From Aquificota bacterium (GTDB taxonomy: Bacteria; Aquificota; Aquificia; Desulfurobacteriales; DQVG01), in NCBI GenBank assembly GCA_027002265.1, contig JAMOTM010000020.1, positions 1-44,184 of the forward strand: a DNA stretch of 44,184 nt, given 5' to 3'. The notes beneath the pieces were generated by a model. It searched no databases. It saw only the letters and a program-made list of their open reading frames with translations, and was not told the origin of the DNA. The translations under genes and the position numbers were made by a program. Numbering within the stretch: position 1 is the first letter of the stretch; every line of letters starts with the position of its first letter. Below, piece after piece: positions 8,209-17,227 of the stretch.

Positions 8209-9572
8209 GAGTATATACGGTTTCCTTAGGATGCCCTAAAAATCAGGTAGATAGTGAATTTTTTTTAGGTTATCTTTTGAGTAAAGGATTTAAAATAACA
8301 AAAAACTTTAAGGATGCAGACTTTTATATCATAAACACTTGCGGGTTTATTCACCCTGCAAAGAAAGAAGCTATAGAAGAGATTTTAAAAGCCATAGATT
8401 TAAAAAGAAAATATAACTTTTTTCTTGGGGTTTTAGGTTGTTTTTACAAAAGATATAAAAATATTCTTATAAAAGAATTTCCGGAAGTAGATTTTTTTAT
8501 AGATACAGCTAGTCCTTCTTTAGACTACACAGATGTAGTTTACAGATTTGGGAGATATTCTAAAAGCTTTCCAAAATTCCTAAAATTACTTACAATTTTA
8601 AAGAATTTTAAAAAAAGAAGTAGCATTAAATATAAAATATTTTTTGAACCTCATATAGCTTACATAAAAATTTCAGATGGTTGTTCTAATCGCTGTAATT
8701 ATTGTGCTATTCCTTTGATAAAAGGTGATTTTGTCTTTTATGATTTAAATTTTATAAAAACTTATCTAAAAAGAGCAGAAGAAAAAGGCATAAAGGAAAT
8801 TTATATATGCGCCCAAGATACTACGGCTCATCCAAAACTTTTAAAAATTTTAGAGCTTGTCTCTAATTTTAAATTTGAAAGGAAAAAACTTTTATATATA
8901 TATCCAAATAAACTAAAAAAAGAAATTTTGATAACCCTAAAAGAATTAAACTTTGATCCTTATCTTGAAATTCCTTTGCAGCATGTAAGTGATAAAGTTT
9001 TAAAGAATATGGGAAGAAAATATACGAAAAAAGATATACTTAAACTTTTTGAAAATATAAAAACTCATTTTCCAGAAGCACATATAAGAAGCACATTTAT
9101 TTTAGGTCATCCTGGAGAAAATGAAAAAACTTTAGAAGAATTAAAAAATTTTTTAAAAGAATTTAAGCTTACTTGGGTAGGATTTTTCCCATATTATAAA
9201 GAAGAAGGGACAAAATCTTTTTATATGACTACAAAATATAGTTTCAAAGAACGTCAAAAATTAGTAGAAGATTTTTATGAATTTCAAAGTTATATCACCT
9301 CTTCTATTTTAGAAAAATATGAAAGGCAAAAAGAAAAAGTAATTATAGATTTTGAAATACAAGACAAAGCAATAAAGTTAGATTTAGCAAATTACTTTAA
9401 AAAATTTAATATAGATGACGCTTACCTTTATCAAGCACGGCTTCCCTTTGAAAGCTATAATTTAGATGGAATTGTTTATTTATTTTCTAAAGTCCCTTTA
9501 AAACCTGGCTTTACTGTTGAAGTAACTTTGGATAAATTTTTACCACCTTATGATTTTGTGGCTTTACTTTAA
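8205..9572 (+). CDS. rimO: Ribosomal protein S12 methylthiotransferase RimO
   Basis: Radical-SAM enzyme that methylthiolates an aspartate of ribosomal protein S12. The N-terminal UPF0004 domain starts SLGCPKNQVDSE (Cys10), then NTCGFI and VLGCF supply the other ligands of the auxiliary cluster. The radical-SAM motif CxxxCxxC is Cys160, Cys164, Cys167 within DGCSNRCNYCAIP. Later blocks (IPLQHVSD, STFILGHPGE) are typical. The C-terminal ~80 residues end in a TRAM-like domain with LDGIVYL. SLGCPKN and the QDTT block favour RimO over MiaB, which has a different start signature. It lacks the tyrosine seen in many RimO N-termini, a minor point. It is translationally coupled to the preceding cyclase. 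Confidence 0.9.
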   Translation: MRVYTVSLGCPKNQVDSEFFLGYLLSKGFKITKNFKDADFYIINTCGFIHPAKKEAIEEILKAIDLKRKYNFFLGVLGCFYKRYKNILIKEFPEVDFFIDTASPSLDYTDVVYRFGRYSKSFPKFLKLLTILKNFKKRSSIKYKIFFEPHIAYIKISDGCSNRCNYCAIPLIKGDFVFYDLNFIKTYLKRAEEKGIKEIYICAQDTTAHPKLLKILELVSNFKFERKKLLYIYPNKLKKEILITLKELNFDPYLEIPLQHVSDKVLKNMGRKYTKKDILKLFENIKTHFPEAHIRSTFILGHPGENEKTLEELKNFLKEFKLTWVGFFPYYKEEGTKSFYMTTKYSFKERQKLVEDFYEFQSYITSSILEKYERQKEKVIIDFEIQDKAIKLDLANYFKKFNIDDAYLYQARLPFESYNLDGIVYLFSKVPLKPGFTVEVTLDKFLPPYDFVALL

Positions 9573-9679
9573 AGTATTGGTTAAATAAAAGTAACTTAAA
9601 CTTCAATTAGGTTAAAATATATAAAAATTTTAGTCGAAAAAAAGAATATGGATCCTAAAGATAGGGATAGCTGGGGGTA

Positions 9680-11494
9680 ATGGATATGTTTATATTTAGT
9701 TCTTGTGATAAGGAACTTAAGAAATTAAAGAAAAAAATAAAAGAACTTGAAAAGGAACTTGAGGAAAAAAGAAAACTTTTAGCTGAGCTTGAAAAAAATA
9801 ATGAAGCATATAAAGCTGAAATAAACAAATTAAGAAGGGAAATAGAAACCTTAGAAGAGGAACTTAAAAGATATAAGGAAGAAGTAAAAAAACTTCAAGA
9901 AGAAAAAAAGAAGCTTGAAGAAGAAGCCTATTCTTGGAAATGGATGTTTTCTAATTTAACTATTTGGGAAGGTTTTGTTCTGGCAGATGCTAAAACCTTA
10001 AAGTTTTGCTATATAGACAAAGCAGCTAAGGAAATTCTAAGCAAAATGGTTCCTTATGTAAAGAAAAAATATAACGTAGATCTTTTTGAGGCCCTAAAAG
10101 AAAAAGATTTATATGAGTTTCATGAAATTTTTGGAGTGCAAGATAAGGTTAAAAAAGCCCTAGAAGATTTAAAACCAGGCAAAATTTCAAATGAACTTGA
10201 ATTAGATTTAGAGGATATTTACGTAAAATGGGTATATTTTTGTGTTCCAGATAAATATAATAATAAGCTTTATTATGGTGTTGTTTTAAAAGATGAATCC
10301 TTAAAGAAAAAATTAATTTTGGAAAATTACAAGAAAAAAATATCTTTAACTTCAGTTCTAAAAAATATATCTGAAACTCTTTTAGAAGTCCTTGAAAATA
10401 AAATTATCTCTTTTTCTATAGAACAAGTTGTAGAAAAAATTGTAGAACAAATGAAAATAATTAGAAATTTAACAGCAAATATTCAGCGAAACTTGGATAA
10501 TCTTGTAAATGTTTTTAATAGATTAAAAGAAAATTATGAAAAAGTTATAAAAAATGTAGAAGATGGAAAAGAAGTTGTATCAGTTGCAACAAATAAAATT
10601 ATAAAAATAAAGGAAATTACTCAAGAACTATTTGAAGTGGTTTCTACCTTAAAAAAACAAGCTGAAAAAATTAATCAAGTGGTCCAAGTTATTACATCTA
10701 TTACCGAACAAACTAATTTACTTGCTTTAAACGCGGCAATAGAGGCGGCTCGTGCTGGAGAAATGGGAAGAGGATTTGCAGTAGTTGCAGACGAAGTTAG
10801 AAAACTTGCAGAGAGAACCAATAAAAGTGCAGAAGAAATTAGTCAAGTTGTGGAAGAAATGAAAGAAATTGTTGGAAAAATATATCAAACTACAAGTGAA
10901 GGTGTAAAGGAAGTAGAAGAAGGTTATCAAAATATTGAAAATGTTAAAAAAGTTTTTGAAAAAATATACAATTTAGCTCAGGAAGTGTTATCTATTTTAA
11001 ATAAGCTTTGGGACACCATTGAAATTCAGAAGAAAGATATTGATAATATAGTAAATGAAATTTTAATTATGGAAAACAATATAAATGATATAAATAAACT
11101 TTCAGAAAAAATTAGAGCATCTGCCAGCAGATCTGCAAGAAAAACTTTAGAAATTTGGAAAAATTCTTCTGAGTATGCTTCAGATGGTATGGAAGAAAAT
11201 GAATTAAAAATCATTAAAGCCGTAGATAAATTAATGAGAGCTATTTATGAATATTCAGAGAAATTTGATGATAGTATTTTACTTGATCTTGAAGACGAAA
11301 TTATGTCTTTACCTTCCGAGAAAATAAAAAATGCAATGGAAGACTTAAAAAATTATTTAACCTCTTTAAAAACTGGAAATAAAATAGAAGATTTTAAAGC
11401 TATTATCTCCAAACTTCAACTTATAATAGAGGAAGCCGCAAAACTTCTAGAGGAAACTATAAAAGAAAATTTAAATAACTTAAAAAAGCTTTAG
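9680..11494 (+). CDS. Cytoplasmic methyl-accepting chemotaxis-type receptor
   Basis: The 604-residue signalling protein lacks membrane helices. Residues about 10-88 form a long Lys/Glu coiled coil. Residues about 90-225 look like a PAS-type sensor ([18 protein letters not shown]), of unknown ligand. The signalling domain follows, with the highly conserved hairpin tip [19 protein letters not shown] near residue 343 and the adjoining [16 protein letters not shown] ~110-residue helical C-terminal extension ends the protein. The annotated ATG is only 2 bases from GGGGG (9673-9677); the ATG at 9686 (third codon) has better spacing and may be the true start. No che gene adjoins. thrS follows after 17 bases, so the two may share a transcript. 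Confidence 0.92.
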   Translation: MDMFIFSSCDKELKKLKKKIKELEKELEEKRKLLAELEKNNEAYKAEINKLRREIETLEEELKRYKEEVKKLQEEKKKLEEEAYSWKWMFSNLTIWEGFVLADAKTLKFCYIDKAAKEILSKMVPYVKKKYNVDLFEALKEKDLYEFHEIFGVQDKVKKALEDLKPGKISNELELDLEDIYVKWVYFCVPDKYNNKLYYGVVLKDESLKKKLILENYKKKISLTSVLKNISETLLEVLENKIISFSIEQVVEKIVEQMKIIRNLTANIQRNLDNLVNVFNRLKENYEKVIKNVEDGKEVVSVATNKIIKIKEITQELFEVVSTLKKQAEKINQVVQVITSITEQTNLLALNAAIEAARAGEMGRGFAVVADEVRKLAERTNKSAEEISQVVEEMKEIVGKIYQTTSEGVKEVEEGYQNIENVKKVFEKIYNLAQEVLSILNKLWDTIEIQKKDIDNIVNEILIMENNINDINKLSEKIRASASRSARKTLEIWKNSSEYASDGMEENELKIIKAVDKLMRAIYEYSEKFDDSILLDLEDEIMSLPSEKIKNAMEDLKNYLTSLKTGNKIEDFKAIISKLQLIIEEAAKLLEETIKENLNNLKKL

Positions 11495-11511
11495 AAGGGG
11501 TGTAAAAAGAG

Positions 11512-13320
11512 ATGGGAAAACTAGAAAGAAATTATGATTTATCAACTTTAAGACACTCTGCAGCTCATATACTAGCAAAAGCTCTAAAAAACATATACGG
11601 TCATGATAAGGTAAAACTTGGGATAGGACCTGCTATAGAAGATGGTTTTTACTATGATGTGGAACTTCCAGAAAGAATTTCTCAAGAAGATTTAAAAAAG
11701 ATTGAAAAGGAAATGAGAAAAATTGTAGAAAAAGATGAACCTTTTTATAAAAAAGAGGTTAGCAAAAAAGAGGCAAGAGAAATTTTCAAAAATGATCCTT
11801 ATAAACTTGAGCTTATTGATGAAATAGAAGGGGATACAGTTTCTTTATATTATCTTGGAGATGATTTTGTGGATCTTTGTAAAGGGCCTCATGTTCCATC
11901 TTCTAAACATGTAAGACACTTTAAACTTTTAAATGTTGCTGGAGCTTACTGGCGAGGAGATTCCCGCCGTCCTCAACTTCAAAGAATCTATGGAACGGCT
12001 TTCTTTACAGAAAAAGAACTTAAAGATTATTTAAGAAAACTAGAAGAAGCTAAAAAAAGAGATCATAGGAAACTCGGAAGGGAACTTAAACTTTTTGAGA
12101 TATTTGAAGAAGAGGCTGGGCCAGGCCTTGTATTTTATCTTCCAAAAGGTGCAATTATTAGAAGCGAAATGGAAAAATATTTGGAAAAAGAACATGAAAA
12201 AAGAGGATATCAAAAAGTTTATATTCCTCACATAATGCGAGTAGATCTTTGGAAAACTTCGGGACATTATGATTTTTATAGAGAAAATATGTTTTTTGTT
12301 CCTATTGTAGAACATGAAGAAGGAGAAGTTCTTGGGAATAAAGATGTTCCTTTAACCAAGGAAGAAATAGATAAAGCAGCTTGGTATGCTGTAAAACCTA
12401 TGAATTGCCCAGGTCATATTCTTATTTATAAAAATGAAGTTAGAAGCTATAAAGATTTACCTATCAAGTTTTATGAATTTGGAACAGTTTATAGATATGA
12501 AAAAAGTGGATCCTTACATGGCCTTCTTAGAGTAAGGGGTTTTACTCAAGATGATGCTCATATTATCTGTACTCCAGAGCAAGTAGAGGAAGAAGTTAAA
12601 AAAGTAGTAAAAATGGCTTTTGACGTTTTAAAAACTTTTGGTTTTGAAGATTTTGAGGTATATATTTCTACCCGTCCAGAAAAATATGTTGGAACGGATG
12701 AAATGTGGAATCTAGCAGAAAATTCCTTGAAAAAAGCATTAGAAGATTTAGGAGTTGAGTATAAAATAGACGAAGGTGGAGGAGCTTTTTATGGTCCAAA
12801 AATTGATATAAAAGTAAAAGATTGTCTTGGAAGAAAATGGCAATGTTCTACAGTTCAATTTGATTTTAATTTACCCGAAAGATTTGATATGACCTATGTA
12901 GATAAGGATGGAGAAAAGAAAAGACCTTATATGATACATAGGGCTATTTTAGGTTCTTTTGAAAGATTTTTTGGACTTTTAATAGAGCATTATGCAGGTC
13001 TTTTCCCTCTCTGGCTTGCTCCTATTCAAGTTAGAGTAATTCCAATTTCTGAAAAATTTGTAGATTACGCAAAGGAAATTACAAAGAAATTAAAAGAGGC
13101 CGGTATAAGAGTTGATTTAGATGATAGAGATTTAAAAGTTGGTAAAAAAATTAGAGAAGCTGAGCTTGAAAAAATTCCTTATATGGTAATTGTAGGTCAA
13201 AAGGAACAAGAAGAAAAAACAATCTCTGTTAGAAGTAAAAAGAAAGGTCAACTAGGGAACTTAAAATTAGAAGAATTTATAGAAATGTTAAAAAAAGAAA
13301 TAGAAAATAAAGAAAAGTAG
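11512..13320 (+). CDS. thrS: Threonine--tRNA ligase lacking the TGS domain
   Basis: Class II synthetase that charges tRNA-Thr. At 602 residues it is ~40 shorter than the common bacterial form and starts directly at the editing domain, so the N-terminal TGS domain is absent. The editing site is intact: His15/His19 (RHSAAH) and Cys123/His127 (LCKGPH). The catalytic core has the zinc Cys299 in MNCPGH, motif 2 around FRYEKSG-like [18 protein letters not shown], and motif 3 near [11 protein letters not shown]. The anticodon-binding domain closes the protein ([25 protein letters not shown]). AGGGG precedes the ATG. A strong terminator overlaps its stop, so infC, a common neighbour, does not follow. 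Confidence 0.96.
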   Translation: MGKLERNYDLSTLRHSAAHILAKALKNIYGHDKVKLGIGPAIEDGFYYDVELPERISQEDLKKIEKEMRKIVEKDEPFYKKEVSKKEAREIFKNDPYKLELIDEIEGDTVSLYYLGDDFVDLCKGPHVPSSKHVRHFKLLNVAGAYWRGDSRRPQLQRIYGTAFFTEKELKDYLRKLEEAKKRDHRKLGRELKLFEIFEEEAGPGLVFYLPKGAIIRSEMEKYLEKEHEKRGYQKVYIPHIMRVDLWKTSGHYDFYRENMFFVPIVEHEEGEVLGNKDVPLTKEEIDKAAWYAVKPMNCPGHILIYKNEVRSYKDLPIKFYEFGTVYRYEKSGSLHGLLRVRGFTQDDAHIICTPEQVEEEVKKVVKMAFDVLKTFGFEDFEVYISTRPEKYVGTDEMWNLAENSLKKALEDLGVEYKIDEGGGAFYGPKIDIKVKDCLGRKWQCSTVQFDFNLPERFDMTYVDKDGEKKRPYMIHRAILGSFERFFGLLIEHYAGLFPLWLAPIQVRVIPISEKFVDYAKEITKKLKEAGIRVDLDDRDLKVGKKIREAELEKIPYMVIVGQKEQEEKTISVRSKKKGQLGNLKLEEFIEMLKKEIENKEK

Positions 13321-13345
13321 GGGGAGTTTTCCCCCTTTTCCTTTT
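13319..13345 (+). terminator. Rho-independent terminator after thrS
   Basis: A 7-base stem AGGGGGA/TCCCCCT with a 4-base loop is followed by the T-rich tract TTTCCTTTT. The stem begins inside the thrS stop codon. It ends the chemoreceptor-thrS transcript. Confidence 0.85.
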
Positions 13346-13409
13346 AAGAACTTTATCAATTTTATTTTGTATAAGCTATGAAAGTTAAAATAAAGTTAAA
13401 GTGAAATAC

Positions 13410-13988
13410 TTAATAAACTATATTTAAATCCGAAGGCGCAAAGTATCCTTGAGGATGAGAGCATGAAGGGCATACCTGAGGAGCTTCCTCAGATTCATGA
13501 ACATAACCACATTTTAAGCATACCCATTTTATTTTTTTATCTCTTTTAAAAAATTTATTTTCTTTTAGTAAATCATAAAGTTTTTCAAATCTTTCTTTGT
13601 GATGGTTTTCTGCAAAAGCAATAGCGTCTATTCTCTTTGCTATTTCTTCAAAACCTTCCTCTCTTGCAATTTGTGCAAATTTTGGATATAGATTTGTATA
13701 TTCAAATTTTTCTCCTTCTATAGCTTCTTTTAAAGCCTCCAAAGTATTTTTTGTTTTTAGAGAAAAAGATAAATTTATGTTTATATCTATTTTATCTTTA
13801 TTTAAACTTTCTGCCATTTTTAAAAACCACTTTGCATGTTCAAGTTCATTTTCAGCAGTTATTAAAAATATTTTAGAGATATACTCAAAACCCTCCTTTT
13901 TTGCTATTTTTGAAAATAAAGTATATTTATTTCTTGCCAAGGTTTCACCAACATAAGCCTTAATTAAATTATTTAAGGTTTTTAACAT
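13410..13988 (-). CDS. Rubrerythrin
   Basis: Non-heme diiron peroxidase that protects anaerobes from hydrogen peroxide, taking electrons from rubredoxin or NAD(P)H oxidoreductases. The 192 residues show the N-terminal four-helix ferritin-like domain with the metal ligands in GETLARNKY (Glu15), ENELEHAKW, EGEKFEY and FAENHHKERF. The C-terminal rubredoxin-like domain has Cys157, Cys160 (CLKC) and Cys173, Cys176 (CPSC) for one iron. GGAGG sits well before the ATG. It appears to be a single-gene unit, separated by 74 bases from the CitE-like gene upstream. Its presence supports an oxygen-sensitive lifestyle. Confidence 0.95.
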   Translation of the reverse strand: MLKTLNNLIKAYVGETLARNKYTLFSKIAKKEGFEYISKIFLITAENELEHAKWFLKMAESLNKDKIDININLSFSLKTKNTLEALKEAIEGEKFEYTNLYPKFAQIAREEGFEEIAKRIDAIAFAENHHKERFEKLYDLLKENKFFKRDKKIKWVCLKCGYVHESEEAPQVCPSCSHPQGYFAPSDLNIVY

Positions 13989-14062
13989 AATTTGCCTCCA
14001 AAATCTAACATTTTTAATCCTTTATTGCAATATAATTATAATTGAAAAATTAGATATAAACC

Positions 14063-15027
14063 TTAAAAACTTTCTAAAATATTTTTTGCCTCTTTATAAA
14101 TAGGTTCATCTATAAACATACCATCTTCGTAGTATGGACCATTTTTTTCAAATTTTTCCACTATATCTTTTGCCCACAAAAGTAAGTTTTTATCTTTTGA
14201 AAAAATTTTATTTGCAATTTTTACCTGAGCGGGACCTAAACAAAATTTTGCTTTAAAACCTAAAGCTTTCTCTTCTAAAGCTTCTTTCATAAAACCTTCT
14301 AAATCTTTATAATTTTGGTAAGCAGCTCCTATAGGATAAATATCAAAAATATTTAATTTTATTGCAAGTGTAGTTTTTAAATTTTTAAAAAAATCTTTTT
14401 CTAAAAATGGCATCTCAGCTTTTAAATCATAAATACCTATACCAGTACATTTTTAAATTTTTCTTTAACGATTTTTAAAAGTAGATTTATATTTTTTACA
14501 GATTCCTTTGTTTCTATAGATATCCCAAGTAAAAAATCATCTTTATTTAAATATTTTTCTATTAAATTTGAAAAAAGATAAATATCTTCCAAATTGGTTT
14601 TCGGAATTCTTATCCCCATTGGGTTTAAAGAAAGAATCTGATATAAATCTTCTAAAAAATTTTTATCTTTATTGATCCTAATTAAATAAGGTTTATTTAT
14701 GTCAAAATTTAAAAGAAAATATATTAAAATCAAACGTGCAAGATCTTTGTACTCTTCTTTTACACCATCTTCCAAATTAAATAATATTAAGCTAGCCTCA
14801 CTTTTCAAAACTTTTTTCATATGTTTTATATTGTGGCAAGAAACCACAAGTACCGAGGATATATTATTTAAACTAAAATGACTTCCTTTTTTTCTCATTT
14901 TTGTAAAAGTAAGTCTTTCTTTAAAAGTTAAATTTAAAAAACTTTTTAATTTTTCCTTTAAAAACTTTTCAGCCTCTTTTATTTTTTGTTCCTTTAATAA
15001 AATCTCTAAATGCTTTAAAACTTCCAT
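14063..15027 (-). pseudogene. CitE-like HpcH/HpaI-family lyase split by a frameshift
   Basis: Two open frames make one HpcH/HpaI (citrate lyase beta-like) protein of about 320 residues. The first (15027 to 14437, 196 residues) has ~50 extra N-terminal residues, then FNLEDGVKEE, YLIRIN, GIRIPKT and GISIETKES, the successive strands of this TIM barrel. It hits TAG right after KNVLV. The second (14413 to 14063) continues with MPFLEKDF and the C-terminal part. In its frame the lead-in reads GIGIYDLKAE with no gap, so one base is missing, or misread, near 14440. The junction is not a slippery heptamer. The family cleaves CoA-ester or 2-oxoacid substrates; which one here is unknown. Either a recent pseudogene or a sequence error. 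The gene lies 6 bases after queC. Confidence 0.8.
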
Positions 15028-15033
15028 TTTTAG

Positions 15034-15771
15034 TTACACCTTTATTTTCCCTTCTTTTTTCAAACGAGTAATAAGAGGATCTTCTAAGCCTAAATTTTTA
15101 AAGGCATTTATTCTTAAAATACAGGAATCACACTTTAAACAAGGAATTTCATTTCCACGATAACAGGAAATAGAATAAGAATAATCTGCTTTTAGAGAAA
15201 GTCCTAACTTTATAATATCTTCCTTTTTTAAATTAAGTAAGGGAGCATATATAGTCCACTTTTTTCCTTCCACAGCTATTTTTGTTCCAACATTTAAAGT
15301 TTTTTCAAAATTTTCTAAAAATTCTTTTCTACAATCCGGATAACCGCTAAAGTCTATTTGATTCCATCCTCCAGTAAGATTTGTTATATTTTTACTTTCT
15401 GCATAGGCTGCAGCTAAAGCTAGAAATATACCATTTCTAAAAGGTACATAAGTTACAGGAATACCTCTTTCAAAAATCTCTTTTTTACTTTTAGTTTCAG
15501 GCACCTCTATACTTTTATCTGTTAAAGCCGAGGCGCCAATTTGAGTTAAATCTACTTTTAATATTTTATGTTCCTTTACACCCACCTTTTTTGCTATTTT
15601 TTTTGCCATATCAAGTTCTATTTTATGTCTTTGACCATAATCAAAACTAATAGCATAAACATCCTTAAAATAATGTTTAGCCCAGTATAAAACTGTAGTA
15701 GAATCTAATCCTCCAGATAATATAACTACAATAGGTTCTTCCTTTTTTTCTATATTGGGATGTCCTATCAT
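15034..15771 (-). CDS. queC: 7-cyano-7-deazaguanine (preQ0) synthase QueC
   Basis: ATP-dependent enzyme that turns 7-carboxy-7-deazaguanine into preQ0 for queuosine in tRNA. The 245 residues show the PP-loop SGGLDST at 19-25, SFDYGQRH, and the long motif with YVPFRNG and [14 protein letters not shown]. The C-terminal zinc site is the usual four cysteines, Cys203, Cys211, Cys214 and Cys217 ([15 protein letters not shown]). GAGG precedes the ATG. The upstream 101-base gap is shared with a divergent gene. I looked there for a preQ1 riboswitch and saw none. The other queuosine genes (queD, queE, queF) are not in the window. Confidence 0.96.
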   Translation of the reverse strand: MIGHPNIEKKEEPIVVILSGGLDSTTVLYWAKHYFKDVYAISFDYGQRHKIELDMAKKIAKKVGVKEHKILKVDLTQIGASALTDKSIEVPETKSKKEIFERGIPVTYVPFRNGIFLALAAAYAESKNITNLTGGWNQIDFSGYPDCRKEFLENFEKTLNVGTKIAVEGKKWTIYAPLLNLKKEDIIKLGLSLKADYSYSISCYRGNEIPCLKCDSCILRINAFKNLGLEDPLITRLKKEGKIKV

Positions 15772-15872
15772 ACTTTTAGCCTCTTTATGTTTTTTTTACT
15801 TTTTGTAAATTTAATCTAAGATAATTTATAAAATTTTACAACTTTTTTATAAACGCCTTAGGAGGAAATATT

Positions 15873-17105
15873 ATGGTATTGCTTTTTGGGGGATTACCTA
15901 TATATCATCAACGTTTAATAAAAGCGGTTTTAAAATTTTATGGAATTGAAAGTGAATTTTTACCAGAACCAGATTACGATGCATTTTTAATAGGTAGAAA
16001 ATACTGTTCACGGGGTTTTTGTAATCCAGCTTATTTTACGATTGGAAATTTAATCAAATTTCTGATGGAGAAAAAGAAAAAGGGAGAAGATATTTCAAAA
16101 TACGTTTACATTACAGTTGGAGCCTGCGGCCCCTGTAGATTCGGTATGTATGTAGAAGAATATAAAAAAGCTTTAAAACTTGCTGGATTTGAAAATTTTA
16201 AAATAGCTATTCTTGATCAGGATAACGGCTATAAAATAGAAGGAATTGAAATAAAAAAGCCTTTTTCTTTTATTTGGGATTTAGGAAAAGCTATTATGAT
16301 AGGCGATATTTTAAGAAGCTTAAGATATAAGCTTATTTCTTATAAAAAAAATGAAGTTTCAAAGGATGAAATAGAAAATGTTATTGAAAAAATTATTACA
16401 TCTTATGAAAAAACTTTATCTACAAATCCACAGCTTTTAAGCATATTTAAAACAGCCATTAAAACAAGAAAATATATAAAAAAAATTCCCTTAGATTTTA
16501 ATAAAAAACTTCCAAAAGTTATGGTAATTGGAGAGTTTTGGGCAAGTACTACTGAAAGTTATGGAAATTATAAGGTTCATGAATATTTACTTGAAAATAA
16601 TGTAGATGTAAAACCAGAATACATTACAAATTGGCTCACTTATCAATTTTTTATAAAAAGGAAAGAAAAAAAGATTAGAAATGAAGCTACTTTTAAATCC
16701 ATACTTATTATGTTCCTTTTAGAACATGCCATTTATCTTATCTTTGAAACTTTAAGAAAAATATACTTTAGTATTCCAGATCCTCTTCAAAAACAAAGTG
16801 AGCTTTATAAACTCGCTCTTCCGTATTATGATCCTCTTGTGGTTGGAGGGGAAGGTCACTTAGAAGTTGCAAAACATATATGGGCCGCAAAACATGGTAT
16901 TGATCTTGTTATATCTTTAAAACCTTTTGGATGTATGCCATCTACTCAAAGTGATGCAATAAACTATAAGGTAAGTAAAGATTATAAAACTTTGTTTTTA
17001 TCTGTTGAAACTTCTGGAGATGGGGAAGTAAATGTAAAAAATAGAATAAGTATGAAACTTTTTGAAGCTAAAAAGAAATTTAAAGAAAAGCTCAAAGCAT
17101 CTTAA
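15873..17105 (+). CDS. COG3581/DUF2229-type 2-hydroxyacyl-CoA dehydratase-like Fe-S protein
   Basis: The 410-residue protein resembles the dehydratase-like half of the CoA-substrate-specific activase systems, relatives of 2-hydroxyglutaryl-CoA dehydratase and benzoyl-CoA reductase. Characteristic parts are GRKYCSRGFCNP (Cys45, Cys50) followed by a helix, VGACGPCRFG (Cys85, Cys88), the MVIGEFW start of the second half, GGEGHLE, and KPFGCMPST near residue 355. These cysteines probably hold an iron-sulfur cluster. The real substrate of COG3581 proteins is not established. Normally an ASKHA-type activase and a COG3580 partner are adjacent or fused; neither is here. A strong AGGAGG precedes the ATG, and a terminator overlaps the stop, so it is a single-gene transcript. 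Confidence 0.75.
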   Translation: MVLLFGGLPIYHQRLIKAVLKFYGIESEFLPEPDYDAFLIGRKYCSRGFCNPAYFTIGNLIKFLMEKKKKGEDISKYVYITVGACGPCRFGMYVEEYKKALKLAGFENFKIAILDQDNGYKIEGIEIKKPFSFIWDLGKAIMIGDILRSLRYKLISYKKNEVSKDEIENVIEKIITSYEKTLSTNPQLLSIFKTAIKTRKYIKKIPLDFNKKLPKVMVIGEFWASTTESYGNYKVHEYLLENNVDVKPEYITNWLTYQFFIKRKEKKIRNEATFKSILIMFLLEHAIYLIFETLRKIYFSIPDPLQKQSELYKLALPYYDPLVVGGEGHLEVAKHIWAAKHGIDLVISLKPFGCMPSTQSDAINYKVSKDYKTLFLSVETSGDGEVNVKNRISMKLFEAKKKFKEKLKAS

Positions 17106-17135
17106 TATTTTTAAGATGATAAAATAATTTTTAAT
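17098..17135 (+). terminator. Likely terminator of the COG3581 gene
   Basis: An 8-base stem CATCTTAA/TTAAGATG with a 5-base loop (17098-17118) spans the stop codon and is followed by a run with ATTTTTAATTTTTT. The stem is AT-rich and the T run begins some bases away, so efficiency is uncertain. Confidence 0.5.
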
Positions 17136-17227
17136 TTTTTACAACTTACAAGTTAAACAAATTAAATTTTCGTAAACTTACCTTTATCTTATTAGATTAA
17201 GTTAAGAGTTTTTACGGAGGTTAAATC

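Noticed and set aside
9565-9576. Palindrome TACTTTAAAGTA after rimO as a terminator
   Set aside because: All-weak stem with no loop and no T run; the site overlaps the stop region and looks like chance AT symmetry.
14063-15027. Programmed ribosomal frameshift in the CitE-like gene
   Set aside because: The junction has no slippery heptamer or downstream hairpin, and HpcH/HpaI genes are not known to use frameshifting.
15772-15872. preQ1 riboswitch before queC
   Set aside because: The leader lacks the C-rich loop and the A-rich tail of preQ1 classes; it is plain AT-rich DNA shared with a divergent gene.
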